Made by a program: the position numbers and the translations under genes. Of a stretch of 64,000 nt of DNA, positions 1 to 8,860 are shown piece by piece. How positions within the stretch are numbered: the stretch's first letter is position 1; every line of letters starts with the position of its first letter. The notes under the pieces were generated by a model. It was given only the letters and a program-made list of their open reading frames with translations. It searched no databases and had not been told where the DNA came from. This DNA comes from Pacificoceanicola sp049341065 (GTDB lineage Bacteria; Pseudomonadota; Alphaproteobacteria; Rhodobacterales; Rhodobacteraceae): contig NZ_JBMPIX010000001.1 in the NCBI RefSeq assembly GCF_049341065.1, positions 310,001 to 374,000 on the forward strand. Direction: 5' to 3'.

Positions 1-40
1 TTTTAGCCGCATTCTAGTAACGCAGAGCGGATTTTTAATT

Positions 41-1150
41 GTGACAGTGCGTCGTTTGTATCTTGCTGGTTTGGCCATTGCTCCGGCACTGGCGGTTTTG
101 TTGTTGCCTCTGCCTGCAATGAGTATGCCCGCAACACTTGCACTGAGTGGTGCGGGCAGTTTCTTCAGTCTTTGGGCCTCGTTCGGAAGCCAGCAGACAA
201 CGCGCGCCGCGACACAGAACTTGCTCCGCGGTCAGCCGACAGAGTTTGCACTCAGCGCCTCGGATACCGAAAAAGCGCGCCTGCGATTGCTGCAATCCTC
301 GATTCCGCTCATTGAAGATCGAAATCTCCCGCCCAGTCGTGAGGACGCTGTGAACGATGTCCTGACCCGCGTCATGCGCAGCTGGGGTTATACCTGGGCA
401 GGGGATCTGCCGCCTGATCTTGTGTGCGAACTTGATGTGCTTGACCGCCTGTTGCGCGCCCCGCCACAAGAGGCAGGGGCGCTGGCGCAACACTTTGTGC
501 GGCCCGATCTGATGCTGGATCTGCGCGACGGGGTGAATGAAATCGCCGCCCGGCGCGCCATCCACGACCGAAATCGAAACGCGCTGGAGACAACGCAGCG
601 TTTGTGGACCGAGCAGACCAACGGTGCATCGCCAAGCGGTCTGTTGCCTGCGCTGCAAGCGATGGGCGTTCCCGATCCTGATCTTTGGCACCGCGTGATC
701 CTTGAACACGACAAAGCGGATTCGAACCAGCGCGAGGCGGCCCTCTGGTGCATTGAACAACCCGCTTGCGACAGGGCCAGCATCGCCAGATACATGGCTG
801 ATCTGGTGACAAGCGGCAGGCTTGTCCGTGCGGCACAATGTGGCGACATTGCCCTGCTTGATCGCCTGCGCGCGGTGATTGAAGCCGTGAATGACGGAAA
901 ATATCCGCAGGCCGAGATCGCTCTGTCCCCGCGCGACGCGGTGGCAGGCGAAGATCAGCAGTTTTCCATGGCCTTGGCGCAGCTGGCTGACCTGACCGGA
1001 GAGGCGCGCTGGCCCGCGCCCGTGGGGCTGTTTACCGATTACCCCGGCCGCGCGCCCTATCCGCGCGATAACTGGTGCCTGTGCAGCGGAGCGTTGATCG
1101 CGGAACCGCGCGCGCAAGACTATTTTCCGGATGTTCCGCGCGCGCCTTAG
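41..1150 (+). CDS. Exported or membrane-anchored protein of unknown function
   Basis: I do not recognise this 369-residue protein. Residues 1-30 are a hydrophobic, signal-like segment (LAIAPALAVLLLPLPAM), so the rest is probably periplasmic or anchored. The body is mostly charged and helical, with scattered cysteines near residues 237-245 and 265, and a Cys-x-Cys pair close to the C-terminus (NWCLCSG). The start used is a GTG; the frame stays open to the left edge of the window, so the true start may lie upstream and outside. It ends 57 bases before trmD on the same strand, in the place where rimM often sits, and may be co-transcribed with trmD. Function cannot be assigned from sequence alone. 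Confidence 0.7.
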   Translation: MTVRRLYLAGLAIAPALAVLLLPLPAMSMPATLALSGAGSFFSLWASFGSQQTTRAATQNLLRGQPTEFALSASDTEKARLRLLQSSIPLIEDRNLPPSREDAVNDVLTRVMRSWGYTWAGDLPPDLVCELDVLDRLLRAPPQEAGALAQHFVRPDLMLDLRDGVNEIAARRAIHDRNRNALETTQRLWTEQTNGASPSGLLPALQAMGVPDPDLWHRVILEHDKADSNQREAALWCIEQPACDRASIARYMADLVTSGRLVRAAQCGDIALLDRLRAVIEAVNDGKYPQAEIALSPRDAVAGEDQQFSMALAQLADLTGEARWPAPVGLFTDYPGRAPYPRDNWCLCSGALIAEPRAQDYFPDVPRAP

Positions 1151-1207
1151 GGGCTGTACCTGACCGGTTGCTCGGATTAGTCAGGGCGCAAAGAAGGAAG
1201 CGCGCCG

Positions 1208-2017
1208 ATGGATACTCCCCCCAAGACCTCTCCTCCAACCAAGTCCCACGGGCGCAAGACCATCCGCCCGACGCTGAAACCGCGCAGCCTGATGGAGGAC
1301 AACCCCGATCTGGCGCAGGCCTGGCGCGCGCAGGTCATCACGCTGTTCCCCGAGGCCTTTCCCGGCATCCTTGGCATGTCCCTGACCGGCAAGGCGCTGA
1401 AGGACGGGCTGTGGCAGATGCAAACCGTCAACCTGCGAGATTTCGGCGAAGGCAAGCATCGCAATGTCGATGACACCCCGGCCGGCGGCGGGGCAGGGAT
1501 GGTGTTGCGCCCGGATGTGATGGGCCGTGCCATCGACTACGCGCTGCGCCGCGCACCCGGGCCTTTGGTCTATCTGTCGCCGCGCGGACGGCGGTTCGAT
1601 CAGGCGATGGCGCGCAACTGGGCGGCGCTGCCGGGGGTCACCCTGATTTGCGGCCGCTTTGAAGGGCTCGACCAGCGGGTACTGGACCATTACCGCATCG
1701 CCGAAGTCTCGTTGGGGGATTTCGTCATGACCGGCGGCGAGATCGCCGCGCAGGCCATGCTGGACGCCACGGTGCGGCTGCTGCCCGGCGTGTTGGGAAA
1801 TGCTGACAGCGCGATTGAGGAAAGCCACTCCAGCGGGCTTCTGGAGCATCCGCAATACACCCGCCCCGCCGAATGGAACGGCTTGAGCATCCCCGATGTT
1901 CTGATGTCCGGCCACCACGGCGAGATCGCCAAATGGCGGCAGGCCCAGTCCGAAGCCCTGACGAAGGAACGCCGCCCCGATCTGTGGCAGGCCCACGCAT
2001 CCCGAAAGGACCTCTGA
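1208..2017 (+). CDS. trmD: tRNA (guanine-37-N1)-methyltransferase TrmD
   Basis: SAM-dependent methylation of G37 next to the anticodon, which prevents +1 frameshifting. The 269-residue protein carries the SPOUT trefoil-knot signatures: an LFPEAFPG start to the domain, a GGGAGMVL loop, LSPRGRRFDQ, the ICGRFEGLDQR segment, and the knot motif DFVMTGGE, followed by the LLPGVLGN and HPQYTRP segments. An N-terminal extension of about 40 residues rich in Lys, Pro and Thr precedes the domain; this is common in Rhodobacteraceae. The ATG has a good ribosome site (AGAAGGAAG, 1192-1200). The stop is one base from the next ATG, so the acetyltransferase gene is translationally close. rplS and rpmE follow, as in the classic rpsP-rimM-trmD-rplS operon. 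Confidence 0.96.
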   Translation: MDTPPKTSPPTKSHGRKTIRPTLKPRSLMEDNPDLAQAWRAQVITLFPEAFPGILGMSLTGKALKDGLWQMQTVNLRDFGEGKHRNVDDTPAGGGAGMVLRPDVMGRAIDYALRRAPGPLVYLSPRGRRFDQAMARNWAALPGVTLICGRFEGLDQRVLDHYRIAEVSLGDFVMTGGEIAAQAMLDATVRLLPGVLGNADSAIEESHSSGLLEHPQYTRPAEWNGLSIPDVLMSGHHGEIAKWRQAQSEALTKERRPDLWQAHASRKDL

Positions 2018-2018
2018 C

Positions 2019-2483
2019 ATGTCCCAACACATCCTGACCATGCGCCCGGCAATCGAGGCGGACATCCCCGGGATTTTGCGCATGCTGGCCGATGATGAAC
2101 TGGGCAAGGCGCGCGAAGTGGTCAGCGACCCGGTGGACCCTGCCTATCTCGCCGCCTTTCGGGCCATCGCGGAGGATGCCAACCAGCATCTGGTAGTGGC
2201 CGAAGTTGACGGGCGCGTCGTCGGCACGCTGCAACTCAGCTATCTTCCGGGCATGTCCCATCGCGGCAGCTGGCGCGCCCAGATCGAGGCGGTCCGGGTC
2301 GATAGCGCGACGCGCGGCATCGGCCTGGGAAAACGCATGATCCTGTGGGCGGTCGATGAGGCCAAGGCGCGCGGCTGCCGCATGGTGCAACTGACCTCCA
2401 ATGCCAGCCGACGCGACGCCCACCGATTTTACGAAGGGCTGGGGTTCGAAGCCAGCCACGTGGGGTTCAAGAAGGTGCTGTAG
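2019..2483 (+). CDS. GNAT family N-acetyltransferase
   Basis: A 154-residue single-domain acetyltransferase that would move an acetyl group from acetyl-CoA to an unknown amine. The fold is visible: an N-terminal beta strand (TMRPAIEADIPGI), motif D/A with the acetyl-CoA pyrophosphate loop RGIGLGKRM near residues 100-110, and the C-terminal motif B segment (ASRRDAHRFYEGLGF) typical of Rim-like and aminoglycoside-like GNATs. It starts one base after the trmD stop and so is in the same transcript. Its position between trmD and rplS makes a ribosome- or tRNA-related substrate tempting, but nothing in the sequence shows this. Confidence 0.85.
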   Translation: MSQHILTMRPAIEADIPGILRMLADDELGKAREVVSDPVDPAYLAAFRAIAEDANQHLVVAEVDGRVVGTLQLSYLPGMSHRGSWRAQIEAVRVDSATRGIGLGKRMILWAVDEAKARGCRMVQLTSNASRRDAHRFYEGLGFEASHVGFKKVL

Positions 2484-2774
2484 GGACGCGCCCGTTTGTT
2501 GAACGCCGAGCAAAGGTCGCGTGATGTCTGAACCGTTTGCCCACTCTGCGGCTTGAACAGCCTTCCCGCATTCCATCCTTGATCTGTGTCGCGCTGCGGC
2601 CTATACGGGCGCAACTTAGAGCATCGGGGCGACTCGGTGCTTTGGGTCATTGGGGGTGCCTAACCCGGCCCCTCGCCAAACAAAGAACAGCTGACGTATC
2701 TTTTTCCCTCCGGGATCAAAGCTCTGGCCAGACATCACCCGCGGGCAAACCGCGAAGACATAAGGAGAGATCAG
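2484..2774 (+). other. Leader/intergenic region of rplS
   Basis: The longest gene-free stretch of the window (291 bases). I see no tRNA and no open frame of quality. It ends in a strong ribosome site (AAGGAGAG, 2762-2769) for rplS. Its length, compared with the tight spacing elsewhere in this operon, suggests that rplS-rpmE have their own promoter and possibly an autoregulatory leader. I could not recognise a known ribosomal-protein leader fold. Confidence 0.4.
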
Positions 2775-3158
2775 ATGGATCTGATCGCACAGCTTGAGGC
2801 GGAGCAAGTCGCCTCGCTCGGGAAGACCATTCCCGATTTCAAGGCCGGCGACACCATTCGCGTCGGCTTTAAAGTGACCGAAGGCACCCGCACGCGTATT
2901 CAGAACTACGAAGGCGTTTGCATCAGCCGCAAGAACGGCGCCGGCATTGCGGGTTCGTTCACGGTTCGCAAGATTTCCTTCGGTGAGGGCGTGGAGCGTG
3001 TGTTCCCGCTGCACTCGACCAACATCGAAACCATCGAGGTTGTGCGCCGTGGCCGTGTCCGTCGCGCCAAGCTTTATTATCTGCGCGATCGCCGCGGCAA
3101 GTCGGCCCGTATCGCAGAAGACAGCCACTACAAGCCCCGCAAGGGCGCAGACGCGTAA
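2775..3158 (+). CDS. rplS: 50S ribosomal protein L19
   Basis: Structural protein at the 30S-50S interface. The 127 residues match L19 across the length: an N-terminal helix (MDLIAQLEAEQ), the F-KAGDTIRVGFKV-EG-R strand region, the RIQNYEGVCI segment, the SFGEGVERVFPLHS block, and the basic C-terminus RRAKLYYLRDRRGKSARI. The length is typical, with a short C-terminal tail (EDSHYKPRKGADA). The start is set by AAGGAGAG 6 bases upstream. rpmE follows 11 bases downstream behind its own GGAGAG ribosome site, so the two ribosomal genes form one unit. Confidence 0.98.
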   Translation: MDLIAQLEAEQVASLGKTIPDFKAGDTIRVGFKVTEGTRTRIQNYEGVCISRKNGAGIAGSFTVRKISFGEGVERVFPLHSTNIETIEVVRRGRVRRAKLYYLRDRRGKSARIAEDSHYKPRKGADA

Positions 3159-3169
3159 GGAGAGACGAG

Positions 3170-3391
3170 ATGAAAAAGGACCTGCATCCCGAATACCACC
3201 TCGTCACCGTCAAGATGACCGACGGGGCCGAATTCCAGACCCGCACCACCTGGGGCAAGGAAGGCGACACGCTGCAGTTGGACATTGATCCGACCGTGCA
3301 CCCCGCATGGACCGGCGGCAACTCGCGCCTGATGGACCAAGGCGGCCGGGTGTCGAAGTTCAAGAAGAAATACGAAGGTCTGGGTTTCTGA
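3170..3391 (+). CDS. rpmE: 50S ribosomal protein L31
   Basis: Small protein of the 50S central protuberance. The 73-residue sequence shows the L31 pattern: MKKDLHPEYH at the start, the TTWGK motif, DIDPTVHPAWTG, and the C-terminal VSKFKKKYEGLGF. It lacks the CxxC pair of the zinc-binding form (the HPEYH segment has no cysteine), so this is a zinc-independent paralogue. It sits directly after rplS and is followed by a strong terminator at 3412-3442. Confidence 0.97.
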   Translation: MKKDLHPEYHLVTVKMTDGAEFQTRTTWGKEGDTLQLDIDPTVHPAWTGGNSRLMDQGGRVSKFKKKYEGLGF

Positions 3392-3411
3392 ACCAACGCT
3401 TCGAATTGATT

Positions 3412-3442
3412 GGAAACGCCGTCCCTCGGGGCGGCGTTTTCC
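3412..3442 (+). terminator. Rho-independent terminator after rpmE
   Basis: Stem formed by GGAAACGCC(G) and (C)GGCGTTTTCC around a short GC-rich loop, with a TTTT run at 3437-3440. It lies between the rpmE stop and the convergent histidine kinase gene and can act for both directions. Confidence 0.85.
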
Positions 3443-3445
3443 GTT

Positions 3446-4750
3446 TCAGGAAGGGGAGTCCGTCAGAGGCAGGAACAGAGATATGGCTGTCCCGCTGTCG
3501 GAGCTGTCGATGTCCAGCCCGCCGCCGCTTTCGCTCGCAAACCCCAAAACCATGGGCAATCCAAGCCCGGTGCCTTTGCCCGGCGGTTTGGTGGTAAAGA
3601 ACGGCTCGATCACCTTGTTCAGAGTTGCGTCAGGGATGCCGTTGCCGGTGTCGGTGAAGCTCAATTTCACATAGCGGCCAATGGCAAGGTCGCTGCCATC
3701 AATCATCGCCATGGCTGACGCGACATCGACCTCGCAGCTCGCAATGCTCAGCTGGCCGCCCTTGGGCATGGCGTCGACTGCGTTCACAACGATATTCAGC
3801 ATGGCGGTCAGAAACTGACTGTCATCTACTATAACCTGCGCGGGCTGTTCTTGTAAGTGCAGGTCGATCCGCACCCACTGTGGCACGAGGCTGCGCGCCA
3901 GAGTCAGCATCTGCCGGACACTGTCGTTCGCGTCGATTTGAACGCGCTGCATCGGGGCCTTGCGGGCGTAGATCAGCAATTGCCGCACCACCTCGGCGGC
4001 CCGCTTTGCGGCTATTTGTGCTTCTTCCAATACGTGCGTGCGTTCGCGCGGATCAGTCAGGTGACCGTGCAATTCAAGGTTCCCGCTGATGGCAGTCAGA
4101 ACGTTGTTGAAGTCATGTGCAACGCCGCCCGCCAGTTGACCTATGGCCGACATCTTTTGTTCCTGAACGGCCTTTTCCGCAGCAGCTTCACCGTCAAGGC
4201 GAGTCCTTCGCGAGCTTCGCATGGCCTGCGCGATATAGCCCGAAATGGCGACTGTGGCGACAACCACGGCCGTTCTGGAAACCGGATCGGCGATTTCCTG
4301 CAGTTTGCAAATCAGGATCCACATCAGCGCCGCAACGACGATCGCAATTTCCGCCGTGATCATCCAGACATAAGTATCCGCGCGGCGGATCAGGAAAATG
4401 ACCACGGTTGCCACCAGGATCGTTCCGGTAAAGGACAACCCGGGGTCGTTCGTTCCCGCGAGATAGGCCGGCATCCACAAAAAGGCGATCAGGATCAAGA
4501 CAAAGAGAACGCCGGCAAAATGCGCTGCACTGGCCGAGTTGATGCTTCGGTACTTGCGGAGGTAGAGGTAGAAAACCGCATGCAAGAAAAGGAAACTGGC
4601 GGGCCAAAGCCAAGCCGAAAGCCAGCCATCGTAGACATAGATCAGTACGCCGCCCAGCCCCACGCCAAGCATGCGGATGACAACCTCGGGGCGGTCGCCA
4701 TATTCAACCTGAAAGAGACGTTCCATCTCTTTTCTGTGGGCCAGCATCAT
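3446..4750 (-). CDS. Membrane sensor histidine kinase (HDFNN type)
   Basis: A two-component sensor kinase, about 434 residues from the ATG used here. The first half carries about five or six hydrophobic helices and no recognisable periplasmic sensor, so it probably senses within the membrane. A linker leads to the dimerisation/phosphoacceptor helix with IGQLAGGVAHDFNN (His about residue 212), then the catalytic ATPase domain with the N box (NIVVNAVDAMPKGG), the G1 box (FTDTGNGI), EPFFTTK and GTGLGLPMV. The HDFNN form of the H box is typical of kinases related to FixL or NtrB. No response regulator or receiver domain is adjacent, so it is an orphan. The start is uncertain: a GTG at 4804 and an ATG at 4726 are alternatives. 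Confidence 0.88.
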   Translation of the reverse strand: MMLAHRKEMERLFQVEYGDRPEVVIRMLGVGLGGVLIYVYDGWLSAWLWPASFLFLHAVFYLYLRKYRSINSASAAHFAGVLFVLILIAFLWMPAYLAGTNDPGLSFTGTILVATVVIFLIRRADTYVWMITAEIAIVVAALMWILICKLQEIADPVSRTAVVVATVAISGYIAQAMRSSRRTRLDGEAAAEKAVQEQKMSAIGQLAGGVAHDFNNVLTAISGNLELHGHLTDPRERTHVLEEAQIAAKRAAEVVRQLLIYARKAPMQRVQIDANDSVRQMLTLARSLVPQWVRIDLHLQEQPAQVIVDDSQFLTAMLNIVVNAVDAMPKGGQLSIASCEVDVASAMAMIDGSDLAIGRYVKLSFTDTGNGIPDATLNKVIEPFFTTKPPGKGTGLGLPMVLGFASESGGGLDIDSSDSGTAISLFLPLTDSPS

Positions 4751-4890
4751 GGGGGGTCCAGTCAGGTAACCATTTGCCAAATTGCGTGCCTTACGTAGGG
4801 GCACATCCGATTCAATCTGCCAAAAAGCTGATGATCAGTAAACTTATCAATTCGAGATTTTGGACAATTGTGGCGAATGATGCAAAGGAC

Positions 4891-5709
4891 TTACTTGCAG
4901 CGCAAATCCGGCTTGGCCAGCATTTCCATCAAGGCCGCATCCTCGGGCGTCTTGGAACTGAACTGGCCGCCTGCTGATTGTCGAAACCGTTCAAATTCCG
5001 CCAGACTGCGCTTGCCGATCAATCCATCCGGCGTGATCGGCCCACAACCGCGCGCCGAGAGTTCCGCCTGAAGCGAATAGCTCATCACCATGCGGGCGAG
5101 GGCCTCGGCCTCTTCCATTATATGCGCGCCGGGGCAGGCGGTCTGGGCGTGGGCCATGTGGGGCTGGATGTGTGCAGTGGGCACTTGGTAAAGGCGCTGT
5201 GCTTCGGACATCACCTTGACCATCGACAATCGCGCGGCGTCGGTCAGGCGTTCATGGGTGAAGTCACCCAAAGCCATGACCGCAAAATGCCCGTCGAAAT
5301 CCGCCAGCTTTTTCGAGCCGAGGGCGGTGGATTTTGTGGCCGGTTTGAACCGGACGGGGCGGCCCTTGACGATACTGCCATCGGGGCCAACCGCATAGTG
5401 ATAGGCGATCATGCCAAGGCCTGCCTCTTTGGCGTGATAAGCATTGATGTTAAGCACTCTCTGGCTGGCGCTTTGGCGCAGGCGGGCCTTGCTTGCCTTG
5501 GCGAAGAGGGCGGCATCATTACCGGCAAAGCCTTCGTGATGAAAGGTGATATAGGTGATCCTGTCCTGGGCAAAGCCGCGCATGGCTGTTTGGTCGATCA
5601 CGGTGATCTTTGGCCTTTGTTCGCCGGGAACGACGATGGTGGCGGGTTCGGCCAAGAGGGCGCTTGCATAAAAGCCAAGGAACAGGGCGCAGGCAAAACG
5701 AAGGGTCAT
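4891..5709 (-). CDS. Exported N-acetylmuramoyl-L-alanine amidase, PGRP/amidase_2 type
   Basis: A 272-residue protein with a signal peptide (cleavage likely after LLA at residue 20) and a zinc amidase domain of the T7-lysozyme/PGRP fold. Candidate zinc ligands are His57/His58 in ITYITFHHEG and the later HxxxH...ACPG block (His184, Cys192). AYHYAVGPDGSIVKGRP is the conserved substrate-groove segment. Residues 210-272 resemble a small peptidoglycan-binding tail (ITPDGLIGKRSLAEFERF). It would cleave the amide bond between MurNAc and the stem peptide in the periplasm. It is a single gene, divergent from the aminotransferase at 5837. Confidence 0.85.
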   Translation of the reverse strand: MTLRFACALFLGFYASALLAEPATIVVPGEQRPKITVIDQTAMRGFAQDRITYITFHHEGFAGNDAALFAKASKARLRQSASQRVLNINAYHAKEAGLGMIAYHYAVGPDGSIVKGRPVRFKPATKSTALGSKKLADFDGHFAVMALGDFTHERLTDAARLSMVKVMSEAQRLYQVPTAHIQPHMAHAQTACPGAHIMEEAEALARMVMSYSLQAELSARGCGPITPDGLIGKRSLAEFERFRQSAGGQFSSKTPEDAALMEMLAKPDLRCK

Positions 5710-5807
5710 GAAAATCGCCTCATGTGGAAAAACCTATGCAGCTTAATATGGCAGAAGCCACATCAGAAGTATCGCCCATCTGGACAAGCGTCCTGTCGCC
5801 TGTCAGC

Positions 5808-5819
5808 ATTTGATCAAAT
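5808..5819. promoter_or_regulatory. Perfect 12-bp palindrome upstream of the aminotransferase
   Basis: ATTTGATCAAAT lies 17 bases before the ATG at 5837, overlapping the expected leader. Perfect palindromes of this kind often bind dimeric repressors, but the regulator is unknown and chance is possible. Confidence 0.3.
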
Positions 5820-5836
5820 CACATTGGAGTCTTCCC

Positions 5837-7186
5837 ATGAAGGACGCAAATTTCCTTAAAGAGAATAACGCTCGTCAGCTTTGGCACCCAATGGGCCACC
5901 CGCGCGAGATGCAAGAACAGCCGCCCAAGATCATCACCGGGGCCGAGGGCGTGAAGATCACCGATATTGACGGCCACACGGCGGTGGATGCGGTTGGCGG
6001 GTTGTGGTGCGTGAACCTTGGTTATTCCAATCAGGTGGTCAAAGACGCGATTTCCGCGCAGTTGCAGGACTTGCCTTACTATTCCGCCTTCGCGGGCAGC
6101 AGCAACCCGGCTGCGATCGAGGCCGCCTATGCCGTACAGGAGTTTTTTGCCGAGGACGGGATCGAACGGGTGTTCTTTACTTCGGGCGGCTCGGACAGTG
6201 TCGAGACCTGCATGCGGCTGGCACGTCAGTATCACCGCCTGCGCGGAGAGCCGACGCGCACCAAGTTCATCAGTCTGAAAAAGGGCTATCACGGCACCCA
6301 TTTCGGCGGCGCAAGCGTGAACGGAAACAACCGGTTCCGCATCAACTATGAACCGCTCTTGCCGGGCTGTTTCCATCTGCCCGCGCCGTACCCCTATCGC
6401 AACCCATTCAACGAAACCGACCCGGCCAAGCTGGCGCAACTGATCGCGCAGGCCTTTGAGGACGAGATCGCCTTCCAGGGCGCGAACACCATCGCCGCGT
6501 TGATCATGGAGCCGATCCTTGGGGCAGGCGGCGTCATCGTTCCGGACGCGACATTCATGCCGCTGATGCGTGAGATTTGCGACCGTCATGGCATCTTGCT
6601 GATCTCGGACGAGGTGATCACCGGCTTTGGCCGCACCGGCCACTGGTCGGGCGCGCGGCACTGGGGCGTGAAGCCCGACATGATGAGCACCGCCAAGGGC
6701 ATCACCTCGGGTTATTTCCCGGTCGGCGCGGCGCTGATTGGCGGCAAGGTGGCCGAGGTCTTTGAAAGCTCGGATGCCGAGGGCGCAATCTATCACGGAT
6801 ATACCTATTCGGCGCATCCAGTGGGGGCGGCGGCGGTGACCGCTTGCCTGTCGGAAACCCTGCGTCTGGACACCAAGACCAACGCAGCGGCGCGCGGCGC
6901 GCAACTGTTCGAAGGCGTGCAGCGGCTGGCGAAAAAGTACGACATCATCGGCGATGTGCGCGGCGGGCATGGATTGATGACGGGGATCGAACTGGTCAGC
7001 GACAAGGCGGCCAAGACGCCGATGGACATGGACACCATGAAGCGCATCCACCAGACCGCCTATGAGGCCGGGGCAATGGTGCGTCTGGGCGCACACAACA
7101 TCCTGATGTCGCCGCCCCTCACCATCACCGAACCCGAGGTCAATGTGATCGTCAAGGCGCTGGACGCGGGGTTTGCCGCCGCCTGA
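5837..7186 (+). CDS. Class III PLP-dependent aminotransferase
   Basis: A 449-residue omega-amino-acid-type transaminase. The start chosen is the ATG at 5837, preceded by TTGGAGT. Class III signatures are all present: the TSGGSDSVET phosphate-binding segment, the YHG motif after KK-GYHGTHFGG, DEVITGFGRTG, and the PLP lysine in STAKGITSGY (Lys287), then the HGYTYSAHPVGAAA block. The substrate is unknown: the family includes enzymes for taurine, beta-alanine, 4-aminobutyrate and polyamines, and the N-terminal LWHPMGHP motif resembles enzymes that use pyruvate as acceptor. It is a single-gene unit with a terminator at 7240-7260. Confidence 0.9.
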   Translation: MKDANFLKENNARQLWHPMGHPREMQEQPPKIITGAEGVKITDIDGHTAVDAVGGLWCVNLGYSNQVVKDAISAQLQDLPYYSAFAGSSNPAAIEAAYAVQEFFAEDGIERVFFTSGGSDSVETCMRLARQYHRLRGEPTRTKFISLKKGYHGTHFGGASVNGNNRFRINYEPLLPGCFHLPAPYPYRNPFNETDPAKLAQLIAQAFEDEIAFQGANTIAALIMEPILGAGGVIVPDATFMPLMREICDRHGILLISDEVITGFGRTGHWSGARHWGVKPDMMSTAKGITSGYFPVGAALIGGKVAEVFESSDAEGAIYHGYTYSAHPVGAAAVTACLSETLRLDTKTNAAARGAQLFEGVQRLAKKYDIIGDVRGGHGLMTGIELVSDKAAKTPMDMDTMKRIHQTAYEAGAMVRLGAHNILMSPPLTITEPEVNVIVKALDAGFAAA

Positions 7187-7239
7187 CAGATCCGGCCGTC
7201 GCTTGGGGCTCGGGCAAACCGGACGCTGAAAATCAAAAA

Positions 7240-7260
7240 GGGGCCGCGATTTGCGGCCCC
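7240..7260 (-). terminator. Bidirectional terminator between aminotransferase and symporter
   Basis: Perfect 8-bp stem GGGGCCGC/GCGGCCCC with a GATTT loop. Read on the minus strand it is followed by TTTTTG, and on the plus strand by TTT, so it can end both the aminotransferase and the AGCS transcripts. Confidence 0.85.
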
Positions 7261-7285
7261 TTTGCTGTGTGTGGAAAGTCAGGCG

Positions 7286-8833
7286 TCAGTGCTTGAACTT
7301 CTTGATCTCGCCGGACTTGAGGCGGGACAGGTAGCTGTCCAACTCACGCTTGACGATGGGCATCAGGAAGTAGAGGCCGAAGATGTTGACCACGGCCATG
7401 GCAAAGATCGCCGCGTCCGAGAAATCGATCACCGGGCCAAGGTTGGCCGCTGCACCGATCACCACAAAGATGCAGAAGATCACCTTGAAGGTCACTTCTT
7501 TGCCTTTGCCCTCGCCAAAGAGGTAGGTCCATGCCTTGAGGCCGTAGTAGCTCCAGGAAATCATGGTCGAAAAGGCGAACAGGACCACCGCAAGGGCCAG
7601 AACGTAGGGGAACCACGAGAAGGCGGATTCGAACGCTGCCGAGGTCAGGCCAACGCCCGAGGCTCCGGTGGCCGTCTTGATAGCGCCGCCTTCGACGATA
7701 TAGAGGCCGGTTTCCGGATCGGTCACCAACTGCCCGGTGATCACGATGACCAGCGCGGTCATGGTGCAGATCACCACCGTGTCGATGAAGGGCTCGAGCA
7801 GGGAGACAAAGCCTTCGGTGATCGGTTCTTTGGTGCGCACCGCCGAGTGGGCAATAGCTGCGGAGCCGACGCCCGCTTCGTTCGAGAAAGCCGCCCGCTT
7901 GAAGCCCTGGATCAGCGCGCCAACCATGCCGCCTGCCACGCCAAGCCCGGTAAAGGCACCCGCGAAGATCTGGCCAAAGGCCCAGCCGATCTGGTCATAG
8001 TTCATCACGATGATGATCAACGCCGCCGCCACATACATCACGCCCATGAAAGGCACGATCTTTTCGGTGACTTGCGCGATGGACTTCAGGCCGCCAATGA
8101 TCACGGCAAAGACGATGACGGCAAAGATCACGCCAGTGATCCAGCCGGGGTAGTCGCCGACGATGCCCGAAATCTGCTGGTGCGCTTGATTGGACTGGAA
8201 CATGTTGCCGCCACCAAGCGAGCCGAGGATACAGAAGATCGAGAACATGATCGCCAAAAACCGCCCGCCCGGCAGTTCGCGCTCGGCAAAGCCTTTGGTC
8301 AAGTAGTACATGGGACCACCGGACACCGTGCCGTCTTCGTATTCATTGCGGTATTTCACGCCCAGCGTACATTCGGTGAACTTCGACGCCATGCCCATCA
8401 GGCCAGCGAGGATCATCCAGAAGGTCGCGCCCGGCCCGCCAATGCCGACGGCCACTGCCACGCCGGCGATATTGCCTAGTCCGACGGTGCCGGAAAGGGC
8501 GGTTGCGAGCGCCTGAAAGTGGCTGACCTCGCCTGCGTCATCGGGATCGGAGTAGTCGCCCTTGACCAGCGCGATCGAATGCGCGGCAGCCCGAAACTGG
8601 ATGAAGCCGAAGTAGATCGTGAAAACCGTGGCCGCGGTCACCAGCCAGGCCACGATCCATGGGAAACTGGTTCCGGGAAAGGGACTGAAGATCGCGGAAA
8701 CAAACCAACCGGTCGAGTTGGCGAATATCTCGTTGACCTTTTCGTCGATGGTCTGGGCCTGTGCCAATACCGGCGATGCCGTGGCCACCAGTCCCGCAGC
8801 GGCCAGCGCCGCGCGTGTCTTGAATGTTGTCAT
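7286..8833 (-). CDS. Alanine/glycine:cation symporter (AGCS family)
   Basis: A 515-residue sodium- or proton-coupled amino acid importer of the inner membrane. It begins with a signal-like hydrophobic segment (AALAAAGLVATASPVLA), then about ten membrane segments. Family landmarks include the GTVGLGNIAGVAVAVGIGGPGA block, FWMILAG-LMGMASKFTECTLG, GGPMYYLTKG, and SNEAGVGSAAIAHSAV with its conserved N-E-A-G-x-G-S. A usp gene lies 27 bases upstream on the same strand, so the two are probably one operon. Confidence 0.95.
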   Translation of the reverse strand: MTTFKTRAALAAAGLVATASPVLAQAQTIDEKVNEIFANSTGWFVSAIFSPFPGTSFPWIVAWLVTAATVFTIYFGFIQFRAAAHSIALVKGDYSDPDDAGEVSHFQALATALSGTVGLGNIAGVAVAVGIGGPGATFWMILAGLMGMASKFTECTLGVKYRNEYEDGTVSGGPMYYLTKGFAERELPGGRFLAIMFSIFCILGSLGGGNMFQSNQAHQQISGIVGDYPGWITGVIFAVIVFAVIIGGLKSIAQVTEKIVPFMGVMYVAAALIIIVMNYDQIGWAFGQIFAGAFTGLGVAGGMVGALIQGFKRAAFSNEAGVGSAAIAHSAVRTKEPITEGFVSLLEPFIDTVVICTMTALVIVITGQLVTDPETGLYIVEGGAIKTATGASGVGLTSAAFESAFSWFPYVLALAVVLFAFSTMISWSYYGLKAWTYLFGEGKGKEVTFKVIFCIFVVIGAAANLGPVIDFSDAAIFAMAVVNIFGLYFLMPIVKRELDSYLSRLKSGEIKKFKH

Positions 8834-8860
8834 GAAACTGTCCTGTTCTGTCGAAGCGCT

